DNA of 58,000 nt from Adiantum capillus-veneris (GCA_014529385.2 CM043960.1:37216781-37274780), one strand, 5' to 3'; numbered from the stretch's first letter, positions 30,966 through 43,380 are shown. Made by a program: numbers and translations. The notes: generated by a model from the sequence alone, not told the origin.

Positions 30966-31330
30966 TTGTTGGGTGGCCTTCATTCTATCTTCTTTGACAG
31001 CAACATTGACAAGTATCTAAGGCATCCCTCCCACCTAAAACCTTTATGCTTAGCTGAGTTTGTTGACTCCTACTCAAAAAAAGAAAACAAATTAAAAAAC
31101 AAAAAACAAAAAACAAAAATCATATGCTACATGAGATACAATGTTGCTAAAGCCCTCGAAGATTATTACACAGAACAATGTCTTCTATTCTTGCCATGGA
31201 TCCACGACAAAAAAGAACATCTTAAATAAGGCCTCACATGGAAAGATGTTTATCGAGAGAATAAAGCTACCATCATTGCTAATGAAGTTAAGTTCAACAA
31301 GGAGACCAAACTTCATAATTCCTAACATTA
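30966..31330 (+). pseudogene. Helentron fragment upstream of the helicase domain
   Basis: Plus strand HPSHLKPLCLAEFVDSYSKK, YMRYNVAKALEDYYTEQCLL, FLPWIHDKKEHLK, a stop, then GLTWKDVYRENKATIIANEV. It matches the intact-order element near 47070-46880 on the minus strand (RYVKYNATKNPDNYYREQCL, LFLPW, GLTWKDVYNQNKRII). This is the segment between Rep and the PIF1-type helicase. With the neighbouring minus-strand fragment it shows a rearranged second Helentron copy. Confidence 0.82.
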
Positions 31331-31384
31331 TGTAGAGTGCACAATGTGTGCAGTGTGCGAGGAAGAAGAAGAGCAGAAACATTG

Positions 31385-31565
31385 CATGGGTGGAGCGTAG
31401 AGTGAGTATAACAATCTACCTCACGGATCCTTATTCTACAAGGTATTAAAGAATAAGCTTGGATGGATTATTAATGGACATGGGTGCTCAGTTAGTTTGC
31501 TTGAACAATTAGATGGTTTAATAATGAATGTGGGCATACGACTAGTTGGCCCAGAACCCCAATAA
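31385..31565 (-). repeat. Start of a minus-strand Copia 3' LTR (extent uncertain)
   Basis: Minus strand CTCAAGTGGGAGATTATTGG, the usual polypurine tract/LTR start of plant Copia elements, at about 31578-31559. The LTR would extend to lower coordinates; its far end is not defined. Confidence 0.5.
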
Positions 31566-31619
31566 TCTCCCACTTGAGGGCCAACATGGCCCAAATGGCC
31601 TATGTATGTACAAGATGTA

Positions 31620-31744
31620 CAACCGTGAAGAATTCCAGTGGATTCACCCTATACACGCATCATCTCAATGCAATGTGAAAACTACTCTGAGGCTAAGCTC
31701 TTTGTGAGAGCATCTATTGTGAGTACGCAAATGTGGTCCGAGTG

Positions 31745-31745
<1 letters not shown>
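31620..31745 (-). pseudogene. Copia RNase H C-terminal fragment
   Basis: Minus strand DHICVLTIDALTKSLASE, stop, FSHCIEMMRV matches the end of Copia polyproteins (D-x-x-T-K-x-L-x-x-x-x-F-x-x-C-x-x-x-[ML]). It lies just upstream of the polypurine tract, as expected. A GA microsatellite cuts it on the other side. Confidence 0.65.

Positions 31746-31748
<3 letters not shown>

Positions 31749-31792
<44 letters not shown>
31749..31792. repeat. (GA)n microsatellite
   Basis: About 22 GA units. Confidence 0.96.
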
Positions 31793-31794
<2 letters not shown>

Positions 31795-31949
31795 ATAGGA
31801 TGTGGGTGGAGCAACTCACCACAATGTGTGAAGAAAGCCCCTCCCTTCCCACATCAATCTTTCTCCTCCCAAAGTGTAATTCTAATTTTCCACTCAATGT
31901 ATTTAGCCCCAATGGCCTAAGCTACTATGCCTCTCCACAATTACACTGG

Positions 31950-32581
31950 TTGTGCACATGGTTGTGTTTGTAACAAAGCCTTTTTCCATGTCTACCTTCT
32001 TATGTGGGTTTTGTGGCCGCATGATGGCTCACATTGGCATCCACAAAGCCAAGCATAAGAAAATATTTTTTTGTTTAGGAAAATGCAACACACCTAGCAT
32101 AGACCCGTTACACCATAATTTGGGAATTTTCCAATTCTCACTTTCAAAATGAGCTTAAGATTTGACCACATGGACAAATCTTAGCGAAATTTTTTAGAGC
32201 ATAGCTTGAATGATAATTTCAAGTATTACCTTGTGGAAGGAGTTGGCCTAAAAAAATACTTTGAGATTTGTTCATATGGCCATATCTTTAAGAGATTGGC
32301 GATTCCCAAATTGGCTCTAAAGTCTCAAACTCTCTAATATAGTGTTCGTGACGGTAGGACATAACCCACACACTCATGTTGGCAAAGGTACTCGAGTCAA
32401 AAAAGAAAAAGAGAATCCATATAAACAAAATCACATCTAGCACACACCCATTGTGTAAATGATTGGAATGAATAAATAAGCTTTTTGTATATTCTTTGGC
32501 TTTAATAGTTTGTTGGTGTTCTTATTGAGTGTTGTGCATTGTTAAAGGACTAAATGATAACACATCCATGCTCCAAGAATT
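31950..32581. other. Stretch without a recognisable gene
   Basis: No coding or repeat signal I can name. Confidence 0.35.
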
Positions 32582-32710
32582 CCATAGGGGCCATAGAGGG
32601 CTGTAGGGAACTGTGCTAGAAGGACATAGTAGACAACCCGCGAAAAGTTTGTACATACATTTTATGCACCCTTCTATCACAACCCCTACAGCCCTCTATG
32701 GCCCCTATGG
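32582..32710. repeat. Inverted repeat (hairpin), arms about 40 nt
   Basis: Left arm CCATAGGGGCCATAGAGGGC TGTAGGG (32582-32608) is matched by the right arm CCCTACAGCCCTCTATGG CCCCTATGG (32684-32710). The pairing continues less perfectly inwards through GTGCTAGAAGG / CTTCTATCAC. The loop is about 45 nt. The size and pairing would suit a small foldback element or a miRNA-like precursor. Confidence 0.9.
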
Positions 32711-35630
32711 AGGCAATGTGAAAATGATAGTCTTTTAGTGCAAATATTGCAAGTTATACCAATTTTCCAAGAGCGTGTGGTAGAAGATGACTATTTTGGC
32801 CATTCTTCTCATAGTAGATAGTGAATCAAGTGATGGGTTAAACAAAGAAAGGGAGGAAGGGGAATCGGAAGGAGGAAGCAAGAAGATCACGGCTCTCTCG
32901 ATCTTTTTTGCTCTCTCTATCTCTCCTTGACAAAGGCCTCGAAGAAGCAACGAGAAAAGAACGGGAAGGGCATAAGCAAGGGGAAATAGGAGGATGGAGC
33001 TTTCACTTTTTTTCTTTCTCTCTCTCTTTCTCTATCGACCTTGAGGAGATTATACTTGGGCCATTTATAGCATCAACACAATATTCAATTGTTAAGCACA
33101 CTACATATCAAACACACAGAAAATTTAATGTGCTAGTGACACTAATTGGACATGTGATGTTCACTCTAAATAGTGAATAAAGAAACTTTGTGTAGAATCT
33201 GGGGCTTGGCAATAATTTAGTTCTTGGCTACATGAAGATTACAAAAATGGTGAGCCACCTAAATTCCACACTTTCCCATTACTTGGCTACATGTTAGTTA
33301 CAAAAAGAGGCATTCACTTAGAGAACTAGTTCCTCTCATGTTGTAGCCATATGGGTAGCTACATATCCTTCGTTTGAATGGTGATCCGTTTTGCATGAAT
33401 AGCCCAAAGATTTGTGTTTTCAAATGGCCTCAAGAGCCACTTCCGTCCTCCTGAACTTGCACTAATAGCTATTGAGTATCTCTTTATTGTACGTGAAAAT
33501 GGGGCTTTTCAAATGAGCAACTTTGTACTCTTTTGGTAGTAGCTTATCTCTTCAAATGCTCAACTAAAATTGCGCACTTTGCAAGCATGCCTAGGCAAGG
33601 CTGTGGCACTTTGTGCCCTCTTTGAAATTGCCTTCTTTTGTTTTTTGTAGATCCTATTCTTGTGATTATTTCTTGCTCTTGCCACCATTGGTTATTCTTG
33701 ATTTGCTCTAGCTCATCATCTTGAGTCTCTTCTCCATCCTCCTCCTCTTATGTTGTTGTTGAGGTCGGTTTGGAGGTTTACGGGATTTTCTTTACACCTA
33801 TTATGGTGAATGAGAGGGATTCATCATGCTCCTATGGGACTCAATCCCCTGGGGGATTCACCATGGAAAACTTATCACACCACGTAAGTGCAGGGGAGGG
33901 GTTTTTTTTTACAAGTTACATAAGCGTATAAATTAGGGGTAGGCCCCCAATAATTTGTCTCCCAAGCTTAAAAATAAGGGAGGGGGGTATCATATTTGAG
34001 GGGGGGGTGGATTGACTTGGGTTGATTACTTGTAAAACGATTGGTCATCGGTCTGCACTAGAACTTGGATAAATTTTGGGGAATTTTTTAATCATGTCAC
34101 ACATCAAATTTTGCATCAAGCCGGTCATCCATAAGGGTTGAGTTGGAGAGTTCAAGGGTTGATTTACACCAGCTTTGGATGCGTCAAAATTGGACGAGTA
34201 GCCTGAGTGCATGCTGATCGGGCACATAGTTTGAAAGTCAAACTAAGACGCATTGAGGGTACATCTAGTTATCAATAGAAGTGGTTCCTTGGTACGTGCC
34301 AGCCACTATGCTACACACTCTTTGACTAGTTTTACTCAGTTAGATCATGTGAGACCTAAATTTGATAGTTTTCTTCATTGATTGTCGTATAAGCATAGAA
34401 AGGGGGGCCATATTCCCTAATATGAGTCATATATAGAGGTTTTATCAAAGTTGTCCCCGCTCGCAGGTGGCGTCCCGTTTTGTATATAGAGTGAATCCCC
34501 CGGGCTCAATCCTCTCTAGTCTCTGGTGATGAAGGATGTAGGTTACTTTTTGTTGTAGAGGTGTGTGGTGCTTGAACCTTAGGATGCCTTGGTGGGAAAG
34601 GCTGCATGGGCTTCAGACACCCTTTTTGATCGCCAAAGAATATCTACTTTGCTCCGTTGTTGTAATAGTGGTTGTGTGATGCCTTGGGTTTTTTATGTTT
34701 CTTTGGTGGGGCCGAGAGCTTGTGTTTGTCGCTCTTGCTCTTCATGTTTCTCTTCTTGTTGCTATTATGGCATAGAGATTGATGCTTGACGATGTCCTCC
34801 AAGATGTGCGATTTGGGGGTTTTCTTGGTTCGAGCCATGAATAAATCTCTATTGTAATGACAAAAATGTTTAGAAAAGGACCTTATATAGATCTTTTAAA
34901 ATAGCCTCCAAGTTAGGTTCTCTTCACACATAGGACCCCTAAGTGCCCCCTATTTAGGGGATCTACACACATTAAGCACCCTTAACATACTCACCTTCCC
35001 ACACTTGAGGTGCGAGATGCCCCCCATCTCCCAATGTTTGCGTCATGAGAAATACTTTAAATTTGTTTTGCGTGCTCACAGGCTAAGTTTTATGCGTGCT
35101 CACATGAGCAAGCTCTTTTAAATGTGATCTCAAAGATGGTTAGATCAAGTTTTTTCTACCACTAGGTCAAGTGTTTTTAAAAAAATGCTAGATAGTGGGA
35201 TATCTCCATCCTTCTCTCAAAGCAGACTAAAAAAGCTTTCTTTGATTCACCACTTCTACATTTTTTTTCAAATGTAGTACATTTGTACAACTCCTTCTGT
35301 ATCTCTCATTGTTTCTTTGTCCCATCTCGATTTTTATTCAAGTTCTCATTGCAATGAATACAAATTGGGATTTTGCAAGAGCCATCGTGCCTTTGCTCCG
35401 CTCATAGAAACTTGTTGAAAAATATCATGCGTGTTGTTGCCTTTTTTTGCCACTATTGAGACATTCCCTCCATGTGGCATCTGATAGAGTGAACACATAA
35501 TTAGTGTGCGGCTTGAGTACACAATTGAAAGTACACATGCATGCATGCAACATGCAAAATGAACATTAGGAAGTGAAAATTGAATGACCGGTTTCCACAA
35601 GACCTCTCTAGAAGTCCAATCTAGCTCGTG
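32711..35630. other. Stretch without a recognisable gene
   Basis: GA/CT-rich near 32830-33040. The Lys-rich 64-residue minus ORF at 34838-34644 and the ORF at 35750-35346 show no domain. No structure identified. Confidence 0.35.
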
Positions 35631-35631
35631 G

Positions 35632-36170
35632 CTAACATTGGGCAAAGGAGCACTGATGATTGCCATATTCTCTTTCCATTTCAACCAATTCATCATCTTT
35701 TTCTTGGTCCATACCGTGCTCATCACTTGCACTTTGAGTCTTTTTGACAAAATTCATTCCTTCTTTACCACGCTTGCTAGGTTTATATCCCTTTGTACAC
35801 AGAGGACGTGACAATAATGCATAAGCACCTTTCTTTCATCCTAGCATGCACTTTATGATATTCAAGTTTCCTCCCAAGTTTCTCACGTTCAATTTGAGCA
35901 TTGATTACTTGTGTAATCCTCAAAATCCTTGAGAATATCCATTCGTGCTCTTCATGTGTCTCCTTTGGAGCCTCCCCAAGCCACCATATCTCCTTTTTGA
36001 ACTAGGCATTGAAAGATGGATTATGAATCTCAACCTTAGATGGTCCTCTTTGCATAATAGAGAGCCTCATTCATTAAAGTGATACTCATCCACTCAAACC
36101 TATGGGCTTCCACAATTTTACATTCATCCAATTTGAGCACAAAAATCAACTTGTTCCCAAGCACTACAAA
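35632..36170 (-). pseudogene. Unrecognised exon-like coding fragment
   Basis: Minus-strand readings in two frames look protein-like rather than random: KIVEAHRFEWMSITLMNEAL, KEIWWLGEAPKETHEEHEWI, FSRILRITQVINAQIEREKL, GRKLEYHKVHARMKER, and further on GYKPSKRGKEGMNFVKKTQS, DELVEMEREYGNHQCSF. Frame changes and stops break it. I do not recognise the family. It could be a host-gene piece carried by a transposon or part of an undescribed element. Confidence 0.35.
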
Positions 36171-36304
36171 ATAAAAAGAGGCAAAAAAAATTGAACTAAA
36201 TTGAAAGCCCTACCATCATGAAAACTAACTACCAAAGTAACATATACATCAATGAGTGGTAGAAGCTAATAACTATCAGCTAAAGTTTTTGTAAATCAAC
36301 AAAA

Positions 36305-36679
36305 TCATTGTTGAATCTCGTGTAAAGAGACACTTTGTGCTTGACAGATCCTTGAAGATCCATTACACATTTGATTTTTCTTCTTTACATAAGGTTGGCG
36401 AGTGGAATTGGATAGTTGTATTGTATCTTCAATATGAAAATACTCACCTATGTAAAGCACTATGTCTATGCCACTAACCTTCTTTGGAAGGGCAGCCTTA
36501 CGAGGCACTAGAAACAAGCTCTCATTGATTTCATGTTTCCTAAGAGCATCCTTGATGAAACGATGGATTTCTAAGTAACCCTTTGAGCTTATACCAACCT
36601 CATTGCATGTGATTAATTTTTTAATTTTTGTCGCTTGAGGTGCATTGTGGATGGACAATATATCCTTTTTTTGAGGCAA
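36305..36679 (-). pseudogene. Unrecognised exon-like coding fragment
   Basis: Minus-strand frame with SSKGYLEIHRFIKDALRKHE, INESLFLVPRKAALPKKVSG, IDIVLYIG. A consensus donor, GTGAGT, follows directly after IDIVLYI at about 36452-36447, which suggests a real exon end. The remainder of the frame would then be intron. It lies on the same strand as, and upstream of, the fragment at 35632-36170, so both may come from one gene. Family unknown. Confidence 0.35.
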
Positions 36680-37328
36680 CTATCCAACAGGTAAAAGGAG
36701 AATCGAGCTATGGAGGATCATACAATACATGTAGCATTCATGATTGTGTCAGCACCATAACAATATCTATAGATAGTAGTATATTAGAAATAAAATATAA
36801 ATACAACGAAATAAAACTTGCTTGATTGATTAGAATAAAATACGAGAGAGAATGTAAGTTTAGCATAATGGTCTGATATAGGCTCAAGATGGAAGGCGAT
36901 ATTAAATGCAAAAAAATAATATGCACCAAATACAGTAAAGAGAAATTAGAATCTGGGCTACAATAAATAGCACATGGCTATAATGGGTAGCATGTGTGTA
37001 TAGCAAATAAGCATGCATTAGGGAAATCTATGTAGGAGGTTGTATCCATGCACATAGGGTGCATGCTGGCATGCTTGGCTTTAGAAATTGGTAACACAGA
37101 GCGTATAAGCTAAACGCTTATCCCAACACATGCTCTTATAAGTTGAAGCTTACATGAAGAGCATGGATTCTAATCAAGGGTTCTGATATGGGTTGCATTG
37201 GGTAGCTACATATGGCTCATAAGGTTGAATCTAATGCAAGAGGGTAGGTCTTATCACTCAACTTTGGGTTTGGGGTAGTGTCTAAACCCGTTACAATACA
37301 TCCTCACAGTGGATAGTGTTGGCATCCT

Positions 37329-37348
37329 CTTCTTCTTCTTCTTCTTCA
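37329..37348. repeat. (TTC)n microsatellite
   Basis: Six TTC units just outside the LARD-like element. Confidence 0.9.
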
Positions 37349-37377
37349 ACATGTATGCTGCCTTTGAAATCTTTAGG

Positions 37378-37502
37378 TGCTACAAAAAAATACGCGGAAG
37401 ACCCTGCAAAATATCAAAGACAACATATTGCAATCCATGAAACACACAAACTTGCATACTTGGCAACCTTCCTTGCACATACTCCAAGCTGTATGCAAAC
37501 AT

Positions 37503-37556
<54 letters not shown>

Positions 37557-37882
37557 TGTGCAGACGCACCTCCTAAAGCGGAGTGCTATGCCGGCATGGC
37601 GAGAGAGAAGAGAGAAGAGGAGAAGAATAGACACGAGCATTGGGTACAATCTCCCCCCATGCAAGAGTGACCATTTCTCTCTTGCACGTATATACTTCAG
37701 AGATTTTTGAATGGTCAAAGTGAGTACAAACTGGCCGGCCGGTCATAAATGGCCAAAGCTCATACAAGAGCACTTGAATAATAAAATGCACATAGTATAC
37801 ATATCCGTTTGCATAGGCCTAGATCGGTCAATACTTTTCCACTATCAGCTACAATAAATAGTAAAATATCAATTCCATAACA
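37378..37882 (-). repeat. 3' LTR of the LARD-like element
   Basis: Minus strand TGTTATGGAATTGATATTTT ... GTAGCA. Shares with the other copy CTGGCCGGCCGGTCATAAAT, AAGCTCATACAAGAGCACTT and the flanking of a GA tract (37513-37552), which is expanded in this copy. Minus-strand purine-rich AATGAAGAGGTA directly precedes it (37894-37883). Confidence 0.88.
37513..37552. repeat. (GA)n microsatellite in LTR
   Basis: About 20 GA units; the other LTR has only GAGATAGAGTGAGAGAG here, so the tract expanded after insertion. Confidence 0.94.
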
Positions 37883-38339
37883 TACCTCTTCATTGGAAAG
37901 CAATTGTCCTCGGTTTGCAAAGATAAGAATCTGCAAACAATATTTGTCAAAAATAGTGATAAGTATTTTGTGTCAAAATATCACATAGTAAAAGAAAAAA
38001 TTTATTAAACTAAACAACATTGCTTATGTCTTTCGTCATTCACATGCTACTTATTCTAGTGTCCCAGATCACTAGAATAAGTAATATATGCCATATCCTA
38101 ATGAATCAAGATATCATTGGTCACGCTCATCATTCAATAATCTATTCTCATCAATCTCAATTTCACTTTCATAAATATTGTCCCGACAAAAAATCATAAT
38201 ATACCAATTCCAAATCCAATTCAAATCTAAATCCAAATATCTGCCAACATATAACCTTTACAAATCCAAATATCCTTCATTTTGCGTACCAGGGTAACAA
38301 AATCATAGTAAGGACAGTGGTGGCCAACCACTGCAGCAT

Positions 38340-38575
38340 GATTTTGTGATCGGTGTTGCCTAAATTGACGAATCTACACCAATATGTCATGCTGCCTATA
38401 TCGACAAATCTGCACTAATGCTGCCTAAATCAGCGAATTTGCATTTAATTTTGTTTAAAATAATGAATCTATAATTTATCAATGTACTACCTAAGTCACA
38501 GACAATTGGTGTTGCGTAAATCAGCGAATCTACACCCGGATGAGCATTAACACACTGCCTAAATTGGCGAATCTA
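38340..38575. repeat. Degenerate minisatellite
   Basis: About six loose copies of a unit like TGCCTAAATCAGCGAATCTA with variable spacers, at roughly 40-bp intervals, inside the LARD-like element. Confidence 0.75.
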
Positions 38576-39669
38576 TGAGCTTGTGACCAATGTACTAGAC
38601 AAGACATAAAGGAGAAAAATATTTACTATGTGTGACATCATTGTGCAGTATAACAAAGTACTTACAAATTGTTGTTCACTATCCCAAAGCACCTTCGCTC
38701 ACATGAGTAGCAGCAGGATATAGAATGACCAGTAGCTAGTATGCGTGTCGAGAGAGTTGTGTGATCTCTTTGAATGGTATAAGCAAACACATCTAGGAGT
38801 TTGGCACAATCTTGTATGACACTATTAGTATAGTCAACCAGTAAGTAGTAAGATATGGATTAATTAAGATATTTGATTGATTAGCCAGGAAGGTAGGCAT
38901 TGGAAAATCTGAGAGAACATGGGTAGTATACTATCACTGAAGCTTTTAAAGTGAGTCTGCAAAATAAAGTAAGGAGATGACTTATTTGAGTGCCTCGCAT
39001 TATGGTCTGCATAGGTTTTTTTTTGTGTATCCTTAAATGAGTTAGAGTGTAACAAAAACAGATGAGGATCATAATAATTATCATTCGATTAAGGTCAATC
39101 AAGATAGAGAGTTATATTGCCAAAAAAATTAAAAAAATTGTGCTAAACCTAATCATAAAGGTAATGGTGTTGACAAGTGATATGTAATTAATAACTAGTA
39201 AAATATAACAATGAGCCATTTAAAGAGGACAAAAGCAAGAAAATCTTCACTGTGTTATAAGTGCAAAAAAATTTAAGACCACTTATGAATGCATGAAATT
39301 TGAAAACCTGAATCAATGAATGGAATCACAAAGAAACCTATTTATTTCTGTAATGTAAATTATGCTTTTCTATACCATTTATCGTCTAGCCAAAATAATA
39401 ACGACAATTACTACTATTGTGGTTTTTATTATATTGTATGCATTTTTGACTTTTACTCTATTATTACAATATTATATATATCTTTTTGATCAACAAATTG
39501 TTGTTTTATGTAATTTCTTTGGATAAATTTCTATATTTTTCTAATATTTTTTGTGTTTTATTGTATATTTAAATAGTAATATAATAATATCTCACATATT
39601 TGATCATCACATTTAAATTAACAATAATCAATAATTTTATTAACATTGTATTATTATATGTTTGCACTG

Positions 39670-40080
39670 TAACATACAATCTTGGTGGATCTATAACAAT
39701 ATCTGGTCACAAAAGAAAGTAAAGTAAAAGACTAAAATCAAAAGAACTAAAACTAAAACCCTAAAAACGTCACACTAAAATCGTTATCATCATCATTTAT
39801 GAATGTGGATGCCTGGCATTGTGCAAGAAAGTATTGCAATGATCGCTAAAAACCATTGTGAATGTCCGCCTTTGTAGGGGAGCATAGTGGAAGGGGAAAG
39901 AGAGAGAGCAAAATGAAATGAAATGTTATATGACCCCTCTTCCAAAGGGCTATGGAACAATACTGATACAATCCTTATGAATCTACTACAATTTCTGGGT
40001 ACAAAAATAAAATGAAGCAAAGTGAAAAATTAAATTGAAAGCCTAAAAATGCATCATTATCGTCATCGTCAATGTCTAAG
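39670..40080. repeat. Diverged tandem pair
   Basis: 39690-39810 (GGATCTATAACAATATCTGG ... CATCATCATTTATGAATG) resembles 39976-40080 (GAATCTACTACAATTTCTGG ... CATCGTCAATG). Length about 110 bp each, moderately diverged. Confidence 0.5.
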
Positions 40081-40733
40081 GATGTCTGACAACCGGCCTA
40101 GTGGGAGAAATATTGTAGCCGTTGTTGAAGAGCTTTGTCAATGTCTGTGGCTGTGACGCGCATGTGATGTTGATCATGGTGATGTTGATGATGATGAGAT
40201 CGACTTGATCTGCTCTGGAGAAAATCATCTTTCAGAGTGCATGAGCTATAACTTGACACAGGCACGACCATAGCTACTGGTGCATCATCAATTTTGGGGG
40301 GAGGGGGGGATGATATGGTGAATATGTGGTAAGAGATGGGGGGATGCAGCATGGAACGCCATATTTCATAGAGAGGTGAAGGGGATGGAATCACCTAGTG
40401 GGGATATTGCGAGGAGGTGGGTATATGGGATTTTTTGAGGACCTGGCAATAAAGATGATGGCAAGCAAGCAAGCAAGCATCCATGGAGGTCCTTTCAGCC
40501 AGCTATAGCGAGCAAGAATTCCACAGCAAGCTGGAGGTAGGTGCAAGCTTGACCAAGGGATGGGTTGTAGATGCTTGATAAAGGCTTCAACTAGTTCAAC
40601 CTGCAGCTACTACCGATTCAAACACTGGAGGGAATAGTCAATCGGAGAGCCTTGGGCAATAGTTGTAGAGGAAAATGGCTGCAATAGGAGCTTCGAGAGG
40701 AGCAGATGGAGAGTATTGGTTGGCGGGACAGAG

Positions 40734-40834
<101 letters not shown>

Positions 40835-41087
40835 AGCTTGCAACATAGTGCATGTGGCGGCTACATGGTTGTGGGTGTGTACCAAATGAGAGGTAGAAAG
40901 AAAAGATATACATGCGCATCATGTGGTCATAGCTGGCCGAGATAGAGTGAGGGTTGAAGAGTAGTTTGTGGCTATTGTGTGTGGTGGTTGATGGACAATT
41001 GCAGCTCCACATGCAGGGGTCTTTGCCTACTAAGGTTTGTGGAGAAAGGTAGCTAATGTTGGTGGATATAAGTTGAGAGAGGTAGAG

Positions 41088-41187
<100 letters not shown>

Positions 41188-41239
41188 ACGATTGTAGGGT
41201 TGTTAGTGGTTGTAGGGGAGAGAGAAAGAGAGAGATAGA

Positions 41240-41330
41240 GTGAGAGAGCACGTGCAAATGCACCTCCTAAAGTGGAGTGCTATGCCGACACGACGAAAGA
41301 GAAGAGAGAAGAGGCCTCTTGGGAGTGTTC
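41240..41330 (-). repeat. Partial extra copy of the LARD LTR
   Basis: AGAGTGAGAGAGCACGTG and CACCTCCTAAAGTGGAGTGC TATGCCG match the middle of both LTRs, next to the GA tract. Only about 90 bp is shared, so this is a third, partial copy inside the element. Confidence 0.75.
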
Positions 41331-41821
41331 TCAACGACATTTAAGATATTTGTCGTATTTACTCTTATTTCATCTTTATGGATCAACTCCTATGATGAAA
41401 AAATAAATTTTCCTTTACTTCTCCCTCTCCTTATTTTACAAGGCTATGCAAAACTTCTCGGCCTAGCTTATTCTTCCCTTGTTCCTTGTCACTCATGCCA
41501 AATTCTTCATTCATTCCTAGTATGACCATTTATGTATATGCTACTCGTAATGTGATCAAATGCACACAAATTGATTGTATATATATTTACTATATCAACA
41601 TTATATATATATTGTTTACTCTCTATAAGTAGTTAATCTCTCTATTATGTTATTTATATAGCTATAGCTAGCTATGAAGCGGCAATCAGACATATACAAA
41701 TCAAGCATAAACTTTTAATGTCAGTAATAAGACATAACATTAAAAATGTATGAAAGATGATGCAACACTTAGCTTTGATTCCCCATATCCACGATTGACA
41801 GAACTCCCAAGTGCGTAGCCT

Positions 41822-41834
41822 GGCTTTGATACCA
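41822..41834 (-). other. PBS of the LARD-like element
   Basis: Minus strand TGGTATCAAAGCC, one base from the tRNA-Met type TGGTATCAGAGCC, directly inside the right LTR. Confidence 0.82.
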
Positions 41835-41835
41835 C

Positions 41836-42321
41836 TGCTACAAATGGATGCATGGAAGACACTGCCAAATACCAAAGACAACATACTACAATCCATGAAA
41901 CACACAAATTTGCATACATGGTAACCTTCCTTGCACATACTCCAAGTTGTACGCAAACATAGAGAGACAAATACAGAGATAGAGTGAGAGAGCACGTGTA
42001 GACGCACCTCTTAAAGTGGAGTGCTACACTGGCACGGCGAGAGAGAAGAGAAGAGGAGAGGAATAGACACAAGCATTGGGTGCAATCTCCCCCGCGCAAG
42101 AGTGAGCATTTCCCTCTTGCACGTATTTACTTTATAGATTCTTGAATGGTCAAAGTGAGTACAAACTGGTCGGCCGGTCATAAATGGCCAAAGCTCATAA
42201 AAGAGCACTTGAATAATAAAATTTTACATAATATACATATCCGTTTGCATAGGCCTAGATCGGTCAAGACTTTTTCACCTGTCAGTCGTGCAATAAATAG
42301 TAAAATATCAATTCCATAACC
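41836..42321 (-). repeat. 5' LTR of the LARD-like element
   Basis: Same as 37378-37882 apart from the GA tract and scattered changes; the outermost base pair is mutated (GG instead of TG at the minus-strand start). Confidence 0.88.
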
Positions 42322-42614
42322 TTTTAGGATTCTTTTGGTTCTTAGCATTATCTTGAAAATACACCTCTTAGGTGCATGCCCCTTCGCGTTTCAATAAGGG
42401 CACACCTTAATGTGGAAGCATTTTATGAATGTCAATGCCTTGATAGGCATGTCATAGCAATTCAACGTATATTGTGCTCATGAGAAACATCTTACCATGT
42501 TTAAATTTGGTAGTGTCTAGTTCTTTGTGCAGCACAAATGGAAGATCATATTTATAATGGAGAAGATACATTGTTGGACATGATATAAGGCTTGTAAGAC
42601 TCATTGTGCTTGTA

Positions 42615-42995
42615 GGGTCTTCTTCTTAAGCTTGAATGCTTGAAATGCTTTACATGCATAGTGCAGTGGAGACAAGCCTTAGTGCCTTGGGTGTAGCATC
42701 GACTAAGCCAATAGGATTGATTCTTAAGAGGTGTGAGGCTTGAGTGGTGTGGGAATGAGCCTTGGATAAAGGCAGGACCTTGGTGTCATGGGAACAATGC
42801 CTTTGGAGGGTCTTCTTCTTAAGCTCAAATGCTTGAAGTGCTTCGCATGCATAGTGCAGTAGAGACAAATCTTAGTGCCTCGGGTGTAGCATCGAGTAAG
42901 CCACCAATAGCATGTGGAAAGAGGTTCTTGATTGATGCTTAAGAGGTGTGAGGATTGAGTGGTGTGGGAATGAGCCTTGGATTTGCAATTGCCAC
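42615..42995. repeat. 193-bp tandem duplication
   Basis: GGGTCTTCTTCTTAAGC, CATGCATAGTGCAG and GTGTGGGAATGAGCCTTGGA recur with a period of 193 bp (42653 and 42846 for the second motif). The copies are clearly diverged, so the duplication is old. Confidence 0.85.
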
Positions 42996-43204
42996 ATCTT
43001 TTTCTTCAATCTTTTCCATCACTTGATGAACCTAGCTCTCTGACTTTAAAAGCCTTTAATGGAGCTCGTGCAAACTATGATTCATTGCTTGGCAATGACG
43101 CATAATAAATTGTGTCTTGCTTGTCTCATTCATTGATAGCCTCTTACAATAGCCAAGGAGCCCCGATCTCCCTTATCGACGTATTGTAGAAATGTCAAAA
43201 GGTT

Positions 43205-43380
43205 TGTAAATTGTAGAGGCATGCTAAGAGTCGGATTATGAAAATACAAAAAACCTTCCATCCTAAGTTCACAATTGTTTGCCATGTAAGAGTGGGATTC
43301 TTGCAGAGGCATGCTAAGAGTGGAATTATTAAAACACAAAGAGACTTCCATCCTAAGTTCACATTTATTTGCTATGTAGC
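43205..43380. repeat. 90-bp tandem duplication
   Basis: AGAGGCATGCTAAGAGT at 43215 and 43305, each followed by CTTCCATCCTAAGTTCACA about 40 bp on. Confidence 0.85.

Noticed and set aside
34644-34838. Minus-strand ORF beginning MARTKKTPKS, reminiscent of a histone H3 tail
   Set aside because: Only the first five residues match H3; the rest is a Lys/Ser/His-rich low-complexity stretch with no histone fold and no supporting signals.
38340-38575. Regularly spaced repeats that could suggest a CRISPR array
   Set aside because: Units are degenerate, spacers are partly similar, and the setting is a plant retrotransposon.
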